A stretch of 33,760 nucleotides of DNA from an uncultured Oscillospiraceae bacterium (GTDB lineage: Bacteria; Bacillota; Clostridia; Oscillospirales; Oscillospiraceae), in the NCBI GenBank assembly GCA_910587285.1, contig CAJULM010000030.1, positions 1 to 33,760 of the forward strand. Direction: 5' to 3'. The position numbers and the translations under genes are program-made. The notes beneath the pieces were generated by a model. The model made no database searches and had not been told where the DNA came from. It saw only the letters and a program-made list of their open reading frames with translations. Of this stretch, positions 29,233-33,760 are shown piece after piece. The stretch's first letter is position 1. Every line of letters starts with the position of its first letter.

Positions 29233-30714
29233 ATGAAAACCTTTATCAAAATCCATCCCAGCGATTCGGTGGCCGTGGCCCTGGCCCCGTTGCCCGCAGG
29301 GACTGCGCTTCAGGTGGCCGGACAGACGGTGACGCTGCTGGAGGATATCCCCCAAGGGCACAAGTTTGCCCTGACGGACATTCCGAGGGGCGAGGCAGTG
29401 ATCAAGTACGGCGCGCCCATCGGAGCCGCCCAGGCGGACATTCCCGCCGGCGGATGGGTGCACACCCACAACGTGAAAACCGGCCTGGGCGATGTGTTGG
29501 ACTACTCGTACCAGCCGGACAGCGTTCCCCTGGTGCCCACTGACGACGCGCTGTTTCAGGGCTACCGCCGGGAGGACGGCCGGGCGGCGGTGCGCAACGA
29601 GGTGTGGATCATCCCCACCGTGGGCTGCGTCAACGATGTGGCCAGAGCCATCGAGCGGCTGTCCCAGGGGTTCAAAACCGGGACGGTGGATGGCATTTAC
29701 GCCTTTCCCCACCCGTATGGCTGCTCCCAGATGGGGGAGGACCAGGAGAACACCCGGAAAATCCTGGCCGGGCTTATCCACCACCCCAACGCCGGGGGGG
29801 TATTGGTGCTGGGGCTGGGGTGCGAGAACAGCAATATCGACGTGTTGAAGCCTTACATCGGCCAATACAATGAGAACCGGGTGAAGTTCCTGGTGTGCCA
29901 GGACTCGGAGGACGAGATCGCCGATGGCGTGGCCTTGGTGGAAGAACTGGCCGCCTACGCGGGCCGTTTTCGCCGGGAGCCTATCAGTTGCGGCGAGTTG
30001 GTGGTGGGCATGAAGTGCGGCGGGTCGGATGGGCTGTCCGGTATCACGGCCAACCCCACTGTGGGGGCTTTTTCCGACCTGCTCATCTCGAAGGGAGGCA
30101 CTACGGTGCTCACCGAGGTGCCTGAGATGTTCGGCGCGGAGACCCTGCTGATGAACCGCTGTGAAAACGAGCGGATTTTTGCCGATACGGTGAAGCTGGT
30201 GAACGGGTTTAAGGACTATTTCACCCGCCACGGCCAGACCATCTATGAAAATCCATCCCCCGGCAACAAGAAGGGGGGGATCTCCACCCTGGAGGACAAG
30301 TCCCTGGGCTGCACGCAGAAGTCGGGCAGCGCTCCGGTGTCCGGCGTGCTCGCCTACGGCGAGCCGGTGGAGCGGCGGGGGCTGAATCTGCTCAGCGCCC
30401 CCGGCAATGACCTGGTGGCGTCCACCGCTCTGGCGGCGGCGGGGGCCCATATTGTGCTGTTCACCACCGGACGGGGTACGCCCTTTGCCTCGCCGGTGCC
30501 CACGGTGAAGATCGCCAGCAACTCCGCCCTGGCGGAGAGGAAGGGGAACTGGATTGATTTTAACTGCGGCGTGCTGGTGGAGGAGGGCTCGGTGGACCAG
30601 CTGGGGGAGAAGCTGTTTGACTTTGTGCTGGAGGTGGCGTCCGGCAGGCAGGTCAAGGCGGAGCTGGCTGGGTTCCACGACATGGCAATTTTCAAACAAG
30701 GCGTAACATTATAA
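29233..30714 (+). CDS. uxaA: Altronate dehydratase UxaA
   Basis: A 493-residue UxaA-family dehydratase that converts D-altronate to 2-keto-3-deoxygluconate. N-terminal SAF domain at residues ~1-80 (GHKFALTDIPRGEAVIKYGAPIG and WVHTHNVKTGL, with the metal-linked His residues). The catalytic domain starts with YRREDGRAAVRNEVWIIPTVGCVN and has PHPYGCSQMGED, LGLGCENSN, MKCGGSDGLSGITANP and TTGRGTPFASPVPTVKIASN. Full length for the family. It is the first gene of the uxa operon, 94 bases from the operator. A GAGAGGGTGAGG stretch precedes the ATG. Confidence 0.96.
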   Translation: MKTFIKIHPSDSVAVALAPLPAGTALQVAGQTVTLLEDIPQGHKFALTDIPRGEAVIKYGAPIGAAQADIPAGGWVHTHNVKTGLGDVLDYSYQPDSVPLVPTDDALFQGYRREDGRAAVRNEVWIIPTVGCVNDVARAIERLSQGFKTGTVDGIYAFPHPYGCSQMGEDQENTRKILAGLIHHPNAGGVLVLGLGCENSNIDVLKPYIGQYNENRVKFLVCQDSEDEIADGVALVEELAAYAGRFRREPISCGELVVGMKCGGSDGLSGITANPTVGAFSDLLISKGGTTVLTEVPEMFGAETLLMNRCENERIFADTVKLVNGFKDYFTRHGQTIYENPSPGNKKGGISTLEDKSLGCTQKSGSAPVSGVLAYGEPVERRGLNLLSAPGNDLVASTALAAAGAHIVLFTTGRGTPFASPVPTVKIASNSALAERKGNWIDFNCGVLVEEGSVDQLGEKLFDFVLEVASGRQVKAELAGFHDMAIFKQGVTL

Positions 30715-30732
30715 GAAAGGCGGGCAATCACC

Positions 30733-32226
30733 ATGAAACAGCTCAACTATCAAACCCTGAAGGAGACCGGCTATCAGGGTTATGTGTTGGAATGTGCGCC
30801 AGAGAAGGTGCTTCAGTTCGGGGAGGGCAATTTCCTGCGGGCCTTTGTCAACTACTGGTTCGATGTGGCCAACGAGAAGGCGGGCTGGAACGGCAAATGT
30901 GTGCTGGTGCAGCCTATCGCCCAGGGCCTGTCCAAGCTCATCAACCAGCAGCAGGGGCTTTATACGCTGTATCTCCGTGGGCGGGAGAACGGGGAGAAGG
31001 TGGACGCCAAGCGGGTGATCTCCTCCGTGTCCCGCTGCCTCAACCCCTATGAGCGGGAGGGATTTGACGCTATGCTGGAGGTGGCAGTCTCCGACGATTT
31101 GGAGTACGTGGTATCCAACACCACCGAGGCGGGCATTGTGTACGATCCGGCCTGCCAGCTGGGCGATATCCCTGCGTCCTCCTTCCCGGGCAAGCTCACC
31201 CAGGTGCTCTACAAGCGCTGGCAGGCGGGCAAAGAGGGACTGGTGATTCTGTCCTGTGAGCTCATCGACAACAACGGCAAGGAGCTGCTCAAGTGCGTGA
31301 ACCAGTACGTGGACCAGTGGGGGCTGGAAGACGGCTTCAGGAAGTATGTGAACGAGGACTGCACCTTCTGCTCCACCCTGGTGGACCGCATCGTGCCCGG
31401 CCGGGTGAAGGACGCGGACGAGGCGGCCCGAATGGAACAGGCCAACGGCTATCACGACGAGCTCATGGACGTGGGCGAGGTGTTCGGCGTGTGGAACATC
31501 GAGGGGCCGGCCTGGCTGGAGGAAAAGCTGCCCTTCAAGGCGGCTGGGGTGAACTGCCCCGTGGTGCCCGATGTGACCCCCTATAAAAAGCGGAAGGTGC
31601 GCATTTTGAACGGCGCCCACACCGGCTTTGTACTGGGGGCATACCTGGCGGGCTTTGACATTGTGCGAGACTGTATGCAGGACGACACGGTGCGCGGCTT
31701 TATGAACAAAATGCTCTATGAGGAGGTCATTCCCACCCTGCCTCTGGACAAAAAAGACTTGGAGGATTTTGCCGGGGCGGTACAGGACCGGTTCAACAAT
31801 CCCTTTGTGGATCACGAGCTGATGAGCATCTCTCTGAACTCCACTTCCAAATGGCGGGCGCGGAATATGCCCTCCCTCCTGGAGTATGTGGAGGCCAAGG
31901 GAGAGCTGCCCGCCTGCCTCACCGCCAGCTTTGCCGCCTATATCGCTTTCTTCTCCAGCGATATCCAGGCGCTGAACGAAAATGGATTGGTGTGCCGCCG
32001 CCCGAAGGGGAATGAGTACGTGTGCTCCGACGACCGCTGGGCCCTGGAGTTTTACTATCAGCACCGGGGGGATAGTGTGGAGGAGCTGGTCCATGCCGTG
32101 ATGACGAATGAGCGGATGTGGGGCCAGGACCTGACGCAGATTGCCGGGTTTGAGCAGGCTGTGGTCGCTGATCTGAAGCTTATCCGGGGACAGGGCGCGG
32201 CCGCCGCTTTTGCGGCCTGTCTGTAA
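30733..32226 (+). CDS. uxaB: Tagaturonate reductase UxaB
   Basis: A 497-residue polyol dehydrogenase (mannitol dehydrogenase superfamily). The N-terminal nucleotide-binding part includes VLQFGEGNFLRAFVNYWFD; the C-terminal half has the catalytic motif KKRKVRILNGAHTGFV, where Lys, Asn and His are the conserved residues. Family members are UxaB, UxuB and mannitol dehydrogenase; length near 490 and the uxaA neighbour favour UxaB, which reduces D-tagaturonate to D-altronate with NADH. AAGAAAGGCGGG lies 8-18 bases before the ATG. It starts 18 bases after uxaA. Confidence 0.93.
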   Translation: MKQLNYQTLKETGYQGYVLECAPEKVLQFGEGNFLRAFVNYWFDVANEKAGWNGKCVLVQPIAQGLSKLINQQQGLYTLYLRGRENGEKVDAKRVISSVSRCLNPYEREGFDAMLEVAVSDDLEYVVSNTTEAGIVYDPACQLGDIPASSFPGKLTQVLYKRWQAGKEGLVILSCELIDNNGKELLKCVNQYVDQWGLEDGFRKYVNEDCTFCSTLVDRIVPGRVKDADEAARMEQANGYHDELMDVGEVFGVWNIEGPAWLEEKLPFKAAGVNCPVVPDVTPYKKRKVRILNGAHTGFVLGAYLAGFDIVRDCMQDDTVRGFMNKMLYEEVIPTLPLDKKDLEDFAGAVQDRFNNPFVDHELMSISLNSTSKWRARNMPSLLEYVEAKGELPACLTASFAAYIAFFSSDIQALNENGLVCRRPKGNEYVCSDDRWALEFYYQHRGDSVEELVHAVMTNERMWGQDLTQIAGFEQAVVADLKLIRGQGAAAAFAACL

Positions 32227-32229
32227 GGC

Positions 32230-33645
32230 ATGGCACAGGTTTCCAAGCGGGACGAGGAATTTCGCCAGTATGCCCTTACCGCCCCGCCCATGCGCACATT
32301 GTTGACGGTGTGCGCTCCTCTGGCGCTCTATCAAGCATTACAGTCCATCTTCAAGATGCTGGACGCGCTGATGGCCGCCCATATCAGCTCCAGCGCGGTG
32401 TCGGCGGTGGCCTGCCTGAGCCAGATCACTCTGATGATTACCGCGCTGAGCTCCGGCCTGGCTGTGGGCGGAAGCATCAAGATCTCGGAAGCCTACGGCC
32501 AGGGGGAGTATGAGCTGGTGCACCGGCGCACGGCCACCCTCTATGCCATGGCCACGCTGGTCAGTCTGGTGGTGGCGGTCATCCTGATTCCCTTTGCTCA
32601 GCCCTTTTTGCGCCTGCTTCAGACCCCCGAGGAGCTGATTTCCGCCGGGGCGGGGTACTTTCGGGTGGAAATTCTGTGCCTGGTGGTAAATTTCTTTAAC
32701 ACCGTATATATCGCCATTGAGCGCAGCCGAGGCCACGCCAAGAAAATACTGGTCATCAATGCGTCAGTCATTGTGGTCAAGCTGGGTTTGTCCGCCCTGT
32801 TCATTTACGGTTTGAATGGGGACGTGACAGCGATTGCGGCGGCCACCCTCATCAGCCAGCTGGCCCTTTTGGGCTACGCCCTATTCAGCATGGCCCGGGA
32901 CAGCGGAGTTTTTCGTTTTAGCGCTGGGAGCATCCACCTGAAGGGGGCCACTGTGCTGCCCATTTTGAACCTGTCCTATCCGGTGGCGATGGAAAAGATG
33001 CTCTTTGCCGCGGGCAAGGTAATGGTCAACTCCATGTCTGGCCGGTATGGGGAGCTGACCGTGGGGGCGCTGGGCATCTCCAATAACATCGGCGGGCTGA
33101 CCACCGGCTGGCACGCGGGAATGCTGGATGGGGCCTGCGCTCTCATCAGCCAGAACCGGGGTGCGGGGAAGTACCGGCGCACCTTGCAGCTGTATGGCTG
33201 CCTGCTGCTGGTGGATGTGGCCATCGGCGCTTTGGGGCTGGCTATAATGTCCTGGGCGCTGCCCTGGATGGCCCAGGTGTTCGCCCAGTCCAAGCAGCAG
33301 TTTGACCCAGGGTTTTGTGAGATGATTGTCTCCATCCACCGCTGGGAGATGCTGGGCTATCTCACCCTGGGGGTGAACTCGGCCACCCTGGCCCTGCTGC
33401 TGGGGTACGGCTACACGAAGCTGACCTTGGCGCTGAATGTGGCGCGGGTATTCCTGTTTCGGGTGCCCGTGCTGTGGGTGCTACAAAGCTTTACCGCTCT
33501 GGGGACGGAGGCTGTGGGGCTGACAATGATGATCAGCAACATCTGCGCGGGGCTGTCCGCTGCGGCGGCGGCCATCCCAGTGGTGTGCAGCATCCGCCGC
33601 TGGGAGGCGGAATCCCAAAGCGAATCCATGCCGGAAGGCAGATAA
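32230..33645 (+). CDS. MATE-family transporter in the uxa operon
   Basis: A 471-residue MATE-superfamily membrane protein with 12 expected helices. The first half shows LLTVCAPLALYQALQSIFKMLDALMAAHI and the second half LSYPVAMEKMLFAAGKVMVNSM, the two MATE repeats. The N-terminus differs from the classic IVDRIFVG pattern (here MLDALMAAH), so it is from another branch than the inner element pump. It starts three bases after the uxaB stop, with only TAAGG as ribosome site, so translation probably depends on uxaB. It precedes uxaC by 23 bases. Its place inside a galacturonate operon suggests transport of a pathway-related compound, but this is not shown. Confidence 0.9.
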   Translation: MAQVSKRDEEFRQYALTAPPMRTLLTVCAPLALYQALQSIFKMLDALMAAHISSSAVSAVACLSQITLMITALSSGLAVGGSIKISEAYGQGEYELVHRRTATLYAMATLVSLVVAVILIPFAQPFLRLLQTPEELISAGAGYFRVEILCLVVNFFNTVYIAIERSRGHAKKILVINASVIVVKLGLSALFIYGLNGDVTAIAAATLISQLALLGYALFSMARDSGVFRFSAGSIHLKGATVLPILNLSYPVAMEKMLFAAGKVMVNSMSGRYGELTVGALGISNNIGGLTTGWHAGMLDGACALISQNRGAGKYRRTLQLYGCLLLVDVAIGALGLAIMSWALPWMAQVFAQSKQQFDPGFCEMIVSIHRWEMLGYLTLGVNSATLALLLGYGYTKLTLALNVARVFLFRVPVLWVLQSFTALGTEAVGLTMMISNICAGLSAAAAAIPVVCSIRRWEAESQSESMPEGR

Positions 33646-33668
33646 ATTATTATGAAGGAGTGAATCCC

Positions 33669-33760
33669 ATGACTGCTTTTATGGACCGGGACTTCCTGCT
33701 GAAAACCGAGACCGGCAAGAGGCTGTACCACGAGCACGGGGCGAAGATGCCGATCATCGA
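33669..33760 (+). CDS. uxaC: Glucuronate/galacturonate isomerase UxaC, N-terminal part
   Basis: The first 30 codons read MTAFMDRDFLLKTETGKRL and then YHEHGAKMPII, the standard opening of uronate isomerase UxaC, just before the metal-binding DYHCHL motif that would follow. GAAGGAG lies 9 bases upstream of the ATG. UxaC converts D-galacturonate to D-tagaturonate, the UxaB substrate. The gene is cut by the right edge of the window. Confidence 0.93.
   Translation, partial: MTAFMDRDFLLKTETGKRLYHEHGAKMPII

Noticed and set aside
29176..32334. Long minus-strand frames opposite uxaA and uxaB (about 507 and 541 codons)
   Set aside because: The plus strand encodes full-length, unmistakable UxaA and UxaB. 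The antisense frames have low-complexity His- and Gly-rich composition typical of shadows.

Overview
The window looks like the chromosome of a GC-rich gut Clostridia, most likely order Oscillospirales. This rests on the TnpX/Rep/Mob type mobile modules, LplB/LplC-type CUT1 transporters with MsmK-like ATPases, strong AGGAGG ribosome sites and a GC-rich pectin locus. No rRNA or marker gene is present, so the placement is inference.

Region 1 (1 to about 9.6 kb) is a nested mobile element. An outer mobilizable element reads leftward: a small coupled ORF and a RepA-like ATPase, a repeat-rich non-coding stretch, a MobV-type relaxase, ParB, a PC4/YdbC protein, a small protein and a large serine recombinase. 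That recombinase gene is cut in two. Its first ~56 codons lie at 5568-5737 and its continuation at 1-209. Between them sits a ~5.36 kb inner element (about 210-5570) with imperfect terminal inverted repeats. It carries a remnant rep gene, a MarR regulator and MATE exporter cargo with shared operator-like sites, a sigma-like protein, a HTH protein, a TnpW-like protein and an intact TnpX-like recombinase. Joining the flanks at the shared AAA/TTT core restores the outer recombinase reading frame across the junction.

Region 2 (about 9.6-11.15 kb) is decayed sequence: a terminator-like hairpin, an internally deleted IS5-family element, and a MATE pseudogene with an internal deletion and frameshift.

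Region 3 (11.15-26.6 kb, all minus strand) is a long pectin/oligogalacturonate operon. Read from upstream: an S-component-like membrane protein, LplB and LplC permeases, a 722-residue lipoprotein binding protein, two small four-helix membrane proteins, an MsmK-like ATPase, two more small membrane proteins, GH28, GH105, a second MsmK-like ATPase, KduI, KduD, an uncharacterised protein and a YhcH/YiaL-family protein. The enzymes lack signal peptides, so oligomers are probably imported first and degraded in the cytoplasm. A divergent cytoplasmic-type pectinesterase (26.8-27.6 kb) would de-esterify them.

Region 4 (27.9 kb to the end) is a divergent galacturonate catabolism unit: a LacI-family regulator facing uxaA-uxaB-MATE-uxaC (uxaC cut by the window end). 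Each divergent promoter is canonical and has a TGTAAG-type palindrome just downstream of its -10 box. The Kdu branch (unsaturated uronates) and the Uxa branch (galacturonate) both lead to 2-keto-3-deoxygluconate. The kinase and aldolase that would use it are not in the window.
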